A stretch of DNA of 64,000 bases, from positions 186,001 through 250,000 of the forward strand of contig NZ_BMVR01000004.1 in assembly GCF_014650815.1 (NCBI RefSeq), in the 5' to 3' direction. Every line of letters starts with the position of its first letter. Within the stretch, counting starts at the first letter, position 1. The stretch is from Streptomyces flavofungini. GTDB lineage: Bacteria; Actinomycetota; Actinomycetes; Streptomycetales; Streptomycetaceae. Below, one piece after another: positions 8,005 through 16,465 of the stretch. The translations under genes were made by a program, and so were the position numbers. The notes under the pieces are model-generated. The model was given only the letters and a program-made list of their open reading frames with translations, was not told the DNA's origin and ran no database searches.

Positions 8005-10087
8005 GGACGGCGGCCGCGAGGCCGACACCCATCTGCTTCATCGACTGCATGGACAGCGTCCCGAAGATCGCGAACACCGCCACCATGATGACGGCCGCGC
8101 TGGTCACCACGCCCGCGGTGGTGACGACGCCGTGCGCGATCGCGTCCCGTGTCGTACGCCCCTGCAGCCGCGCCTCCCGGATCCGCGAGACCACGAACAC
8201 GTGGTAGTCCATCGACAGGCCGAACAGGATCACGAAGAGGAACAGCGGCAGCCACGCGACGATCGCGCCCACCCCCTCCGCGCCGACCAGGGACGCGCCC
8301 CAGCCGTGCTGGAAGACCATGACGAGGATGCCGTAGGCCGCCCCGACGGAGAGGAGGTTGAGCAGGATCGAGGTGATCGCGACGGCGAGGGAACGGAAGG
8401 ACAGCAGCATCAGCAGGAAGGCGAAGACGACCACGAAGGCGAACACGGGCGGCACGGACGAGCTGATCTGTTCGTTGAAGTCGTGGGAGGAGGCGACCTG
8501 CCCGGTCACGGGCGCCTCGACGCCGTCCACCCGGCCGAGGGTCGCGGGCCGCACCTCGTCGCGGATCAGGGCCAGGCTCTTCGCCGCCTCGTCCTGGTCG
8601 GAGCCGCCGATCAGCGGCACGCTCAGGACGGCCACGTTCTCCTTCTTGTGCAGGGCCACCTCCACCGGCCCCTGCGACGCGCCGGAACCGACCGCCCGGG
8701 CGCGGAAGTCGGCGATGGCCTTGGTGACGGCCGGTGCGCCGATGTCGTCCGCCTTCACGACCACTTCGGCCGGCTCCGCGCCACCGGGGAACGCCTCGTT
8801 CACCCGCTCGTACGTCGCCACGATCGGCAGTGAGTCGCCGAACTCCTGGTCCAGGGTCAGCTCCTGGGTCTTCATGCCGAGCGCGGGCAGCGCGATCGCC
8901 GCGAGCACGCCCGCCGAGGCCACCGTCCAGAGCAGCGGCCGCCGCAGCACCCCGCCGACCACGGCCCGCCACAGCCTGCTCCCGCCCGCGTCCGCCCGGC
9001 CGGACCGCGCCCGGCGCCGCAGGAACGGCAGCCGCCCCTTCTCCACCCGCTCGCCGAGCAGCGAGAGCAGCGCCGGCAGGACGGTCACCGAGCCGACCAT
9101 CGCCACCGCCACCACCATCAGCGAAGCCAGGCCCATCGCCTCGAAGTCGGTGATGCCGGTGAAGAGCATGCCCGCCATCGCCACGCACACCGTGATGCCG
9201 GAGACGACCACGGCCCGGCCGCTGGTCGCCGCGGCGATCCGCAGCGCCGTCTGCGGGTCGCGGCCCTTCTCCCGCTCCTCGCGTTCGCGCCGCAGATAGA
9301 ACAGGCAGTAGTCGACGCCGACGGCGAGCCCGACGAGCAGCATCACCGAGTTCGCCACGTCGCTCATCGGCTGCACATGGCTCACCAGCGCCATCAGGCC
9401 CATCGTCGCCACGATCGCGGACATCGCGAGCAGCACCGGGAGCAGCGCCGCGACCAGGGCGCCGAACGCGATCAGCAGAATGCCGAAGGCCACCGGCACG
9501 GCGGAGTACTCGGCCTGCTCGAAGTCGTTGCCGAAGGCGTCGTCGAACGTCTTCTCCATGCTGGCGCCGCCGATCTCCTCGATCCGCAGCCCCGCGTCCT
9601 CGTGCCGGTCCGCCACGCCCTCGACGGCCTTCAGGACCGGGTCGATCCGGTCGCCGGAGTCGTCGGGGTCGCCGCGCAGGTCGACCTGGACCAGGGCGCT
9701 GCGGTTGTCCTTGGAGACCGTGCCGGACGTGTAGGGGGAGGTGACGGCCGAGGTCTCGCCGGTGCCTCGCACCGCCTCGACGACGTCGTCGACAGCGGCG
9801 CGGAAGCGCGGGTCGGTGGCCTTCGGTCCGTCGTCGCCGCGGGTCTGCACGAGCACCGTCTCGCCGGTGGGCTCCTCGACGCCCGCGTCGTCGGTGATCC
9901 GCTGCGCCTGGCTGGTCTCGCCCTTCAGGCCGCCCTCCGGCGCCTCGGCCCGGCCCACGGCCGAACCGACGCCCATGGCGAGGACGACGAACAGGACCCA
10001 GATGCCGACCGCCGCCCAGCGGTGGCGTGCGCTCCAGCCCCCGGCTCGCGCGGCGAAGCCCCGCACGGGTGTCCCTGCGCTGCTCAT
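7808..10087 (-). CDS. MMPL/RND family transporter
   Basis: 759-residue exporter of the MMPL branch of RND transporters, which move lipids or hydrophobic compounds using the proton gradient. It shows the duplicated MMPL architecture: TM1, a large extracytoplasmic loop, a five-TM block with VGLAVGVDYCLFYLRR (Asp/Tyr of the proton relay), a cytosolic linker rich in Arg, a second loop, and a second TM block with FGLSMDYHVFVVSRIREA. Single gene with its own regulator not evident. Its C-terminal tail (after RWLRWLPDLSHDE) is Ala/Pro-rich and its stop lies inside the conserved part of the convergent YczE gene, so the ends of both genes look rearranged. Substrate unknown. Confidence 0.93.
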   Translation of the reverse strand: MSSAGTPVRGFAARAGGWSARHRWAAVGIWVLFVVLAMGVGSAVGRAEAPEGGLKGETSQAQRITDDAGVEEPTGETVLVQTRGDDGPKATDPRFRAAVDDVVEAVRGTGETSAVTSPYTSGTVSKDNRSALVQVDLRGDPDDSGDRIDPVLKAVEGVADRHEDAGLRIEEIGGASMEKTFDDAFGNDFEQAEYSAVPVAFGILLIAFGALVAALLPVLLAMSAIVATMGLMALVSHVQPMSDVANSVMLLVGLAVGVDYCLFYLRREREEREKGRDPQTALRIAAATSGRAVVVSGITVCVAMAGMLFTGITDFEAMGLASLMVVAVAMVGSVTVLPALLSLLGERVEKGRLPFLRRRARSGRADAGGSRLWRAVVGGVLRRPLLWTVASAGVLAAIALPALGMKTQELTLDQEFGDSLPIVATYERVNEAFPGGAEPAEVVVKADDIGAPAVTKAIADFRARAVGSGASQGPVEVALHKKENVAVLSVPLIGGSDQDEAAKSLALIRDEVRPATLGRVDGVEAPVTGQVASSHDFNEQISSSVPPVFAFVVVFAFLLMLLSFRSLAVAITSILLNLLSVGAAYGILVMVFQHGWGASLVGAEGVGAIVAWLPLFLFVILFGLSMDYHVFVVSRIREARLQGRTTRDAIAHGVVTTAGVVTSAAVIMVAVFAIFGTLSMQSMKQMGVGLAAAVLIDATVIRGVLLPAVMALLDERNWYLPRWLRWLPDLSHDEPDAAGTAPAAAPESPRTRTTAGSTG

Positions 10088-10559
10088 GATGGCGTCCGCC
10101 CCCCGTCGTGTGGCGGCGGCACCGTGCCACCACCTTGTTCTCGACGCTAGGGCGGTACGGCCGACGGCTCATCGTGCCCGCAGGTGACGCGCGGCCCGAC
10201 CGTGGGAGGAGAGGGGCCACTCAAGCCCCCTACATCTATCGGGGACTTGGCACCTACACACACCGGGGAAGGGTCCCGAAACAGGCGTGCCGGAGCCGCT
10301 CAGGCGGATGTATACGTTCCATCGTGTCCGATCTGCCACTGCGAACCCTTTTTGTTATTACGGAACCTTGTTGAACAAGTCACAGGCGTATGAAGGTATT
10401 GATCTGCGCGCGTCATTCAGACAAGGTTTCGTCCCAACGCCCAAAGATCTTCAGTTCTTTCGGAGTTCCCCGGGCGCCGCAGCCATGGCTGCGCACGGCA
10501 CGAAAAGCTTTGAATCCCCCCACATCCCCCCACAACGCACCACGAGGAGACCCCTCTTC
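10088..10559 (+). promoter_or_regulatory. AT-rich leader and promoter region of the subtilase gene
   Basis: This 472-bp gap holds no gene. From about 10300 to 10530 it is clearly less GC-rich than its surroundings (CCCTTTTTGTTATTACGGAA and similar). It includes a perfect palindrome CTTGTT-G-AACAAG (10367-10379) whose right part contains a possible -35 TTGAAC. A GAGGAG ribosome site precedes the ATG at 10560. I see no convincing -10. The minus-strand MMPL promoter should lie near 10090-10170 (a TAGCGT-like -10 is present around 10150). Confidence 0.4.
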
Positions 10560-11768
10560 ATGGCAACTCACAAGCGTGCTCGCACGATGAAGCTGACCGC
10601 GGCGATAGCCACCGCCGCCACCGCGGTCGGCGTGACCATCTTCGCCGGATCGTTCGCAGGTGCGTCGACTCCCGCCGAGGGCAAGGTCTACGGCGCCGAC
10701 GCCAAGGGCGCCATCGAGGGCAGCTACATCGTGCTGCTCGACGAGAAGGCCGACAAGGACGCCAAGTCCGACCTCGCCCAGGAGTACGGCGGCAAGCTCA
10801 GCCGCAACTACTCCTCGGCCGTCAACGGCTTCGCCGCCAAGAGCCTGACCGAGACCGAGGCCAAGCGCCTCGCCGCCGACCCGGCCGTCGGCAAGGTCGT
10901 GCAGAGCAAGAAGTTCTCGATCGACGCCACCCAGGACAACCCGCCGTCGTGGGGCCTGGACCGCATCGACCAGGCCGACACGGCCGGCGACAAGAAGTAC
11001 ACGTACCCCGACGCCGCGGGCGAGGGCGTCACCGCGTACGTCATCGACACCGGCGTCCGCGTCAGCCACAAGGACTTCGGCGGCCGCGCCAGCTCCGGCT
11101 TCGACGCGATCGACAACGACGACAACGCCGACGACGGCAACGGCCACGGCACCCACGTCGCGGGCACCATCGCCGGTGACGCGCACGGCGTCGCCAAGAA
11201 GGCGAAGATCGTCGCCGTCCGCGTCCTGGACGACCAGGGCTCCGGCACCACCGAGCAGGTCGTCGCGGGCATCGACTGGGTCACCAAGAACCACCAGGGC
11301 CCCTCCGTCGCCAACATGAGCCTCGGCGGCGGCGCCGACGAGGCCCTGGACGAGGCCGTCAAGAAGTCCATCGCCTCCGGTGTCACCTTCGGTGTGGCCG
11401 CGGGCAACGAGTCGAGCGACGCGAGCCAGGGCTCCCCGGCCCGCGTCAAGGAGGCCATCACGGTCGCCTCCTCGACCAAGGACGACGAGCAGTCGGACTT
11501 CTCCAACTTCGGCTCGGTCGTGGACATCTACGCCCCGGGCTCGGACATCACGTCCGCCTGGAACACCGGCGACGACGCCACCAAGACGATCTCCGGCACC
11601 TCGATGGCGACCCCGCACGTCGTCGGCGCCGCGGCCGTCTACCTCGGCGCCCACAAGGACGCCGCCCCCGACGCCGTCGCCAAGGCCCTGACCGACGGTG
11701 CCACGCCGGACAAGATCTCCAACCCGAGCGAGGGCACGCCCAACAAGCTCCTGAAGGTCGTGGAGTAA
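10560..11768 (+). CDS. Secreted S8 family serine protease (subtilase, aqualysin-like)
   Basis: 402-residue preproenzyme. A Sec signal (KRARTMKLTAAIATAATAVG, cut near ASTPAEG) is followed by an I9 inhibitor propeptide (about residues 50-120, GSYIVLLDEKADKDAKSDLA) and the subtilisin catalytic domain with Asp163 (VIDTGV), His196 (NGHGTHVAGT), oxyanion Asn283 (AAGNES) and Ser348 (GTSMATPHV). All four are intact, so an active extracellular endopeptidase is expected. The ATG at 10560 follows GAGGAG by about 10 bases; the frame is open further upstream but that part is not protein-like. A hairpin terminator follows the stop. Its upstream AT-rich region suggests developmental or nutritional control. 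Confidence 0.95.
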   Translation: MATHKRARTMKLTAAIATAATAVGVTIFAGSFAGASTPAEGKVYGADAKGAIEGSYIVLLDEKADKDAKSDLAQEYGGKLSRNYSSAVNGFAAKSLTETEAKRLAADPAVGKVVQSKKFSIDATQDNPPSWGLDRIDQADTAGDKKYTYPDAAGEGVTAYVIDTGVRVSHKDFGGRASSGFDAIDNDDNADDGNGHGTHVAGTIAGDAHGVAKKAKIVAVRVLDDQGSGTTEQVVAGIDWVTKNHQGPSVANMSLGGGADEALDEAVKKSIASGVTFGVAAGNESSDASQGSPARVKEAITVASSTKDDEQSDFSNFGSVVDIYAPGSDITSAWNTGDDATKTISGTSMATPHVVGAAAVYLGAHKDAAPDAVAKALTDGATPDKISNPSEGTPNKLLKVVE

Positions 11769-11789
11769 TCACGGCCTGCTAGGGCAGGT

Positions 11790-11829
11790 CCGGCGGGTCG
11801 GGGCGGCGGTGCCCGGCCCGGCCCGCCGG
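11790..11829 (+). terminator. Terminator hairpin after the subtilase gene
   Basis: 13-bp stem (11790-11802 with 11817-11829, one G-T type mismatch) and a 14-base loop, starting 21 bases after the stop. Confidence 0.65.
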
Positions 11830-11899
11830 ATCCCGCCCCGAAGCCGGCGGTCGTCGTGCCCACCCCCACGGGGCACGGCGGCCGCCTTATCGTGTGCGC

Positions 11900-12451
11900 A
11901 TGGCGACGAAGATCTACGCGGCCCTGCTGCGCGGCATCAATGTGGGCGGCAGCAGGAAGGTGCCGATGGCACGCCTGCGCCCGCTCCTCGAAGGACTCGG
12001 CCACAGCGGCGTACGGACCTATCTGCAGAGCGGCAACGCCGTCTTCACCGCGGACCACGGCGACGAGGAGAGCCTCGCCGCCGAGCTGAGCGCGGCCCTG
12101 GCGGTGGAATTCGGGTTCACCGTGGACGTCCTGGTGCGGGACGCGGACTATCTGCGGGCCGTGGCCGACGGCTGCCCCTTTCCCGCCGCCGCGCTGGAGG
12201 GCAAGCAACTGCACGTCACGTACTTCTCCGCACCCGTCGACGCCGCCCGGTACGCCGACATCGACCAAGCGGCCTTCCTGCCGGAGGAGTTCCGCCTCGG
12301 CGACCGCGCGCTGTACCTGTACGCCCCCGACGGCCTCGGCCGCTCCAAGCTCGGCGAGGCCCTCGCGCGCCCCGCACTCACCAAGGGCCTCATCGCCACC
12401 AGCCGCAACTGGAACACCGTCTCCAAGCTCGTGGAGCTGACCGATGCCTGA
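11900..12451 (+). CDS. DUF1697 domain protein
   Basis: 183-residue cytosolic protein of the DUF1697 family, recognised by the N-terminal ALLRGINVGGSRKVPMARLR, the VRTYLQSGNAVF segment and the C-terminal TSRNWNTVSKL. The biochemical function of the family is unknown. The ATG at 11900 lies 8 bases after a -10-like TATCGT (11886-11891), so the mRNA may be leaderless; an in-frame GTG two codons earlier is also possible. Its last codons overlap the start of the next gene by 8 bases, so the two are translationally coupled. Confidence 0.85.
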   Translation: MATKIYAALLRGINVGGSRKVPMARLRPLLEGLGHSGVRTYLQSGNAVFTADHGDEESLAAELSAALAVEFGFTVDVLVRDADYLRAVADGCPFPAAALEGKQLHVTYFSAPVDAARYADIDQAAFLPEEFRLGDRALYLYAPDGLGRSKLGEALARPALTKGLIATSRNWNTVSKLVELTDA

Positions 12452-12863
12452 CACGCCCGCCCCACCCGGCCTGCCCGATCTGCCCGACCGCTCGCCCGCC
12501 GTCGAGGCCGCCATCGAGAACGAGCTGCGGCTGCTCGACCCGGAAGTACGGGCCTCGCCCGCGCTGTTCGGCGCACTCCTGCACCCGGAGTTCACCGAGT
12601 TCGGCGCGTCCGGGGCCCGCTGGGACCGCGAGTCGATCGTCAAGGTGCTCACCGCCCGGCCCGAGCCGGGCGGCCGCCCCACCACGACCTCCCGCATGCG
12701 GGGCGTCCAGGTCGCCGAGGGCGTCGTGCACCTGACCTTCGACACCGACACCAACGGCCGCCTGGCGCACCGCAGTTCCCTGTGGCGGCGCACCGACGAC
12801 GGCTGGCTGCTCTGGTTCCATCAGGGCACCCCGTTCACCCCCGAGCCGCCCCCGACAGGCTGA
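12444..12863 (+). CDS. DUF4440/NTF2-like protein
   Basis: 139-residue small alpha+beta protein of the SnoaL/NTF2-like superfamily (DUF4440). It has an N-terminal helix with AAIENELRLLDPEVRASP, the FTEFGASGARWDRESIV segment, and the C-terminal strands RSSLWRRTDDGWLLWFHQGT, the usual family ending. The start overlaps the DUF1697 stop (ATGCCTGA arrangement), indicating coupling. The last 29 bases overlap the convergent transglutaminase-like gene. Ligand or enzymatic role unknown. Confidence 0.8.
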   Translation: MPDTPAPPGLPDLPDRSPAVEAAIENELRLLDPEVRASPALFGALLHPEFTEFGASGARWDRESIVKVLTARPEPGGRPTTTSRMRGVQVAEGVVHLTFDTDTNGRLAHRSSLWRRTDDGWLLWFHQGTPFTPEPPPTG

Positions 12864-13767
12864 CCGTGCGCACCCCGCAGTACGTGGTGTGCGACACGAC
12901 CTCGGCCGGGACGGCCAGGCGCGGATCCGCGAGCAGGCGGCGCACCCCGTCCGGCCGCCGGGCGTCCGGCGCCCGCCCGGCGGCCTCGGTGACCGCGGCC
13001 ACCTCGTCGAGCAGCGCGAGCTCCGCGTCCGTGACCTCCTCGTTCTCCTTCTCCATCACGCCCCAGCCGTCCCACGGCAGCGGCTCCGTACCGCCGAGCG
13101 CCGCCAGATCCGCCACCACGTCGGCGCGCACCAGGGCGAGCCCCCTGATCTCCGGGACGGTGCTCACCCCGAACGTGTCCGGGTCCGCCCGCCCCTCCCG
13201 GCACGCCCGCCACGCGGTCCCGGCCACCACGAACTGATCACGTGGTACGTCCATGGGGTCGAAGGAGATGTCGTACAGACCGCTGCCCAGCGTGACCTCC
13301 ACCAGGAGCTGCGCGTCCGCGACGACCCAGCCGCGCCCGGCCGTCCAGAACTCGGTCACCCAGTGGTTGTCGTGGAACCCCGGCTGGAAGTACGTGCCGT
13401 AGCCGCACCGCAGCCGTGCCGGGGTGCCGGTCGCCCGCAGCAGCGAGCACAGCAGCAGCGCGAAGTCCCGGCAGGTGCCGACGAATCGCGCCGCGGGCTC
13501 CCGGGGCTCGGTCAGCGGGGTGGTGCCGCGCTCGGCCAGGATGCGCAGGAGATCGGCGGCGTACCGCGACTCGGCGTCCTCGTTCATGCGCTCCTCGGGC
13601 ACCGCGTAGCCGAACCTGTCGCCCTCCTCGCGGTGCAGGACGACGCCGCGCACGAGGGCGCCGAGCGCGGCGGGGTCGCGGGGGAGCGGGGTGGCGCCGA
13701 GGAGGGAGTCGAGGCGGGGGCCCGGGGCGGTGTACGGGCTCTGGGTCAGGTAGTCGTCGCTGTCCAT
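12835..13767 (-). CDS. Transglutaminase-like domain protein
   Basis: 310-residue cytosolic protein with a transglutaminase-like cysteine-protease fold. The triad region is visible: Cys in FVGTCRDFALLLCSLLRATG (about residue 98), His in FHDNHWVTEFW (about 133), Asp in GWVVADAQ (about 151). These proteins act as peptidases or amidases rather than true transglutaminases. The C-terminal third is less conserved and of unknown role. Convergent with, and overlapping by 29 bp, the DUF4440 gene; no partner genes identify a substrate. Confidence 0.85.
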   Translation of the reverse strand: MDSDDYLTQSPYTAPGPRLDSLLGATPLPRDPAALGALVRGVVLHREEGDRFGYAVPEERMNEDAESRYAADLLRILAERGTTPLTEPREPAARFVGTCRDFALLLCSLLRATGTPARLRCGYGTYFQPGFHDNHWVTEFWTAGRGWVVADAQLLVEVTLGSGLYDISFDPMDVPRDQFVVAGTAWRACREGRADPDTFGVSTVPEIRGLALVRADVVADLAALGGTEPLPWDGWGVMEKENEEVTDAELALLDEVAAVTEAAGRAPDARRPDGVRRLLADPRLAVPAEVVSHTTYCGVRTVSLSGAARG

Positions 13768-13853
13768 GGCGGGAGCGTGAAGTCTGCCCCTGGGGCAAGG
13801 TCAAGGCTGCGGAGGCGGGGTTCGGACCTCGGACGACAGGACCTGGAGGGCAA

Positions 13854-13879
13854 GGTCAAGATACGGAAAGATCTTGACC
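13854..13879 (+). promoter_or_regulatory. Inverted repeat upstream of the ketopantoate reductase-like gene
   Basis: Perfect repeat GGTCAAGAT / ATCTTGACC (13854-13862 and 13871-13879) with an 8-base spacer. The right arm contains TTGACC (13874-13879), usable as a -35. A GAGGCT (13899-13904) 19 bases on could be a -10 just before the ATG at 13911. A 19-bp spacer with dyad symmetry is the style of MerR-type promoters, but here the dyad lies upstream of the spacer. Confidence 0.45.
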
Positions 13880-13910
13880 GTTCACCTGTTCGCTGTGCGA
13901 GGCTCGCGTC

Positions 13911-14912
13911 ATGCGCTACATCATCATCGGAGCGGGGGCCATCGGCGGCAGCGTCGGCGGGCGCCTCGCCGAGGCGGGGCACGAGGTCGTCCTGGTCGCG
14001 CGCGGCGCGCACCACGAGGCGCTGCGGGAGCGCGGGCTCACCCTCAGGACGCCCGACGGCACCCGCACCCACCGGCCGCCCGTCGTCCAGGACCCCGCCG
14101 AACTCGGCGAACTGCGCGCCGACGACGTCCTCGTCCTCGCCGTGAAGACCCAGGACGCCGAAGCCGCCCTCACCGCCTGGAGCACCCGGCCCGTCGCGGG
14201 CGGCGGCACCGCCGCCGAGGCGCTGCCGCTGATCTGCGCGCAGAACGGCGTCGAGAGCGAGCGGATGGCGCTGCGCCGCTTCCGCCGCGTGTACGGCATG
14301 TGCGTGTTCCTGCCCGCCACGTACGTCGAACCCGGCACCGTCTCCGCCGCCGGTGCCCCCTGCACGGGCATCCTGCACCTCGGCCGCTATCCGGCGGGCA
14401 CCGACGACACCGCGCGCCGCGTCGCCGCCGACCTGGAGAGCGCCAAGCTGCTCGCGCCCGTGGTCGCCGACGTGCTGCGCTGGAAGTACGGCAAGCTCCT
14501 CGCCAACCTCGCCAACGCCGTCGAGGCGCTGGTGGGACCCCTCACCGACGAGGACGCCGTCGCCCTCTACCGGCGCGCCCGCGCCGAGGGCGAGGCGGTG
14601 CTGGCCGCCGCGGGGGTCGACGCGGTCGGCGAGCAGGAGCAGCGGGAGAGCCGCGGAGACCGCGTCACGCTCGAACCGCTCCCCGGCGCCACGCGCGGGG
14701 GCGGCTCTTCGTGGCAGAGCCTCAGCCGGGGGACCGGCACGATCGAGGCCGACTATCTCAACGGGGAGATCGCGCTGCTGGGGCGGCTGCACGGGGTTCC
14801 GACGCCGGTGAACGACGTGCTGCAGAGGCTGGCGAACGAGTTCGCGCGGGAGCGTCGGGAGGCCGGGTCGATGGCGGTGGGGGAGTTGGCGGCGCTGGTG
14901 GACAAGGGGTAG
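13911..14912 (+). CDS. Ketopantoate reductase-like (ApbA/PanE family) oxidoreductase
   Basis: 333-residue NAD(P)H-dependent oxidoreductase. The N-terminal Rossmann motif GAGAIGGSVGGRLAEAGHEV (residues about 7-26) is followed by the central ICAQNGVESE and the C-terminal helical domain with KYGKLLANLANAVEAL (conserved Lys) and SSWQSLSRG, where PanE proteins have the SSMxxDxxxG motif. That motif is degenerate (SSWQSLSRGTGTIEADYLNGEI), so the substrate may be another 2-keto acid rather than ketopantoate. Probably leaderless. The gene stands alone, not with panB or panC, which also argues against a housekeeping pantothenate role. Confidence 0.85.
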   Translation: MRYIIIGAGAIGGSVGGRLAEAGHEVVLVARGAHHEALRERGLTLRTPDGTRTHRPPVVQDPAELGELRADDVLVLAVKTQDAEAALTAWSTRPVAGGGTAAEALPLICAQNGVESERMALRRFRRVYGMCVFLPATYVEPGTVSAAGAPCTGILHLGRYPAGTDDTARRVAADLESAKLLAPVVADVLRWKYGKLLANLANAVEALVGPLTDEDAVALYRRARAEGEAVLAAAGVDAVGEQEQRESRGDRVTLEPLPGATRGGGSSWQSLSRGTGTIEADYLNGEIALLGRLHGVPTPVNDVLQRLANEFARERREAGSMAVGELAALVDKG

Positions 14913-14960
14913 GGGCTGCCCGGTGGGCCGCTTGAAGGGCGGGGGCTTTGGGCGGCTGTT

Positions 14961-15497
14961 TTACGTCGGCCAGTGTTCCGCTCGTGACGTGAACTGGAGC
15001 GTCGTGCTCCCGTCGTCCTCCCGCACCTCGCGGCTCTGCGTGTAGCCGAGCCGCTTCAGGACCGCCACGGACGGCGTGTTCAGCGCGTCGACGGTGGCGT
15101 GCACCTCGGCCAGGCCGAGCGCGCGGTGCCCGTGGTCGGTGAGCAGCCGCGCCAGCTCCGTGCCGAGGCCGAGGCCCCAACTGTCCCGGGACAGCCCGTA
15201 CACGATCTCCTGCCCGTCCAGCCACGGCTCGGGCGACGGCTTGATCTCCGCGTGCCCCGCGTACCGGCCCTCGTGCCGCACCGCCCACACCGGGAAGCGC
15301 TTCTCCGCGTACACCAGGCGGAACAGCCGCGCGAACAGCGCCCGGTCCTCGTCCGCGCTGCGCATCCCCTCGCCGAACCAGCTGCCCACGGCCTCGTCCT
15401 GGAACAGCGCCACGAAGTCCGACTCGTCGGACGCGACATAGGCGGAGAGCACGAGGCGCTCGGACCTCAGTTCGGGGGAGGACGGCTCGGACGTCAT
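14961..15497 (-). CDS. GNAT family N-acetyltransferase (RimJ/RimL type)
   Basis: 178-residue acetyltransferase of the type that acetylates N-termini or small molecules. It has the ERLVLSAYVASDESDFVALF start, the acetyl-CoA pyrophosphate loop region DSWGLGLGTELARLLTDHG (about residues 110-128), and the LNTPSVAVLKRLGYTQ end motif. The start is ATG 15497: TACCGT, a good -10, lies 9 bases before it, suggesting a near-leaderless mRNA; the 21 codons before it are Pro/Arg-rich and unlike the family. Target unknown. Confidence 0.85.
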   Translation of the reverse strand: MTSEPSSPELRSERLVLSAYVASDESDFVALFQDEAVGSWFGEGMRSADEDRALFARLFRLVYAEKRFPVWAVRHEGRYAGHAEIKPSPEPWLDGQEIVYGLSRDSWGLGLGTELARLLTDHGHRALGLAEVHATVDALNTPSVAVLKRLGYTQSREVREDDGSTTLQFTSRAEHWPT

Positions 15498-15575
15498 CCG
15501 CGAGACGGTATTGGGGGGTGGGGGCCACCGCAAGCGGTTTCTGGCCGGGGGCCTGGGCAAGATCAGGTCAGGGTG

Positions 15576-15596
15576 ACCCCGTGTCCCTCTCGGGGT
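15576..15596 (-). terminator. Hairpin just after the last gene of the sulfur operon
   Basis: ACCCCG (15576-15581) pairs with CGGGGT (15591-15596), 9-base loop, 1 base beyond the stop of the sirohydrochlorin chelatase-like gene on the minus strand. Confidence 0.5.
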
Positions 15597-15597
15597 G

Positions 15598-16461
15598 TCA
15601 GCCCGCTGCCGACAGCGGGGGGTGCCACCCTGGCTGCGGCGGTGCCGTGATGTTCCCCGTACGGGTGGGCGGGTGGGAAAGATCCGCCGCGAAGCGGCGG
15701 CACGAGTCGAAGCGGTCCAGGAGGAGGCGGGCGACCAGCGGGGAGTCCCCCAGCACGTCCGCGAGGACGTCCGCCTCGGCCGCGCCCCGGGCTATCCGGT
15801 CGGGCAGAAAGCCCGGGGCCAGGACGTACGGCGCTACGGCCACCCGGCGCACCCCGGGCGTCCCCCGCAGCAGGCGCACCGCCTGTTCCGTGCGGGGAAG
15901 AGTCGCGGAGGCGAACGCAGGCCGCACGGCGCACCAACCGGTGTGCCGCCACTCCCGCGCGATTTCAGCGATCACTGCGATCGCCTCCGGGTCGGTGGAG
16001 CCCGCCGAGGCCAGGACGACCCCGGTCGTGGGCTTGTCGGCGGGGTCGAGCCCCGCCTCGTACAGCCGTGTCTCCAGCGCCGCGAGCAGCAGCGGCGAGG
16101 GCCCGAGCACCCCCGCCTGCCGTACCCGCAGGCCCGGCGGCGCCGCCCGCAGCACCGCCGGGATGTCGGCCTTGGCGTGGAAGGCGCGGGTGAGCAGCAG
16201 GGGCAGGGCGACGACGTCCCGTACCCCCTCCTCGGCGAGGGAGTCGAGCACGGCGGGCACCGAGGGGGTGTTGAAGTCCAGGAAGCCCACCTCGACGCGC
16301 AGGCCGGGGCGCAGGCGGCGGACGGTGCTCAGCAGGTCCCGTACCGTCGCGGCGTGCCGCGGGTCGCGGCTGCCGTGGGCGACGACCAGCAGGACGGGCC
16401 GGGGCGCATGCGGCGCCCGGGGCGTCCGTGCGGGGCGGGGGGTGCGGGGTGCGGGGTGCAT
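15598..16461 (-). CDS. Sirohydrochlorin chelatase family protein (CbiX/SirB-like)
   Basis: 287-residue class II chelatase. The metal-binding His lies in VVAHGSRDPRHAATV (about residue 29) and the second-repeat family motif in VVLASAGSTDPEA; RVEVGFLDFNTPSVP and VVALPLLLTRAFHAKADIP are also typical. Such enzymes insert Fe2+ or Co2+ into sirohydrochlorin. As last gene of the sulfite reductase operon the natural role is to supply siroheme for CysI. The start is 4 bases past the stop of the permease gene, so it is in the same operon. A Pro/Arg-rich N-terminal extension of about 20 residues precedes the domain. Confidence 0.88.
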   Translation of the reverse strand: MHPAPRTPRPARTPRAPHAPRPVLLVVAHGSRDPRHAATVRDLLSTVRRLRPGLRVEVGFLDFNTPSVPAVLDSLAEEGVRDVVALPLLLTRAFHAKADIPAVLRAAPPGLRVRQAGVLGPSPLLLAALETRLYEAGLDPADKPTTGVVLASAGSTDPEAIAVIAEIAREWRHTGWCAVRPAFASATLPRTEQAVRLLRGTPGVRRVAVAPYVLAPGFLPDRIARGAAEADVLADVLGDSPLVARLLLDRFDSCRRFAADLSHPPTRTGNITAPPQPGWHPPLSAAG

Positions 16462-16465
16462 GGGA

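Noticed and set aside
10287..10559. 91-codon N-terminal extension of the subtilase
   Set aside because: The frame is open but the segment is AT-rich and unlike protein; ATG 10560 has a ribosome site and begins a normal signal peptide.
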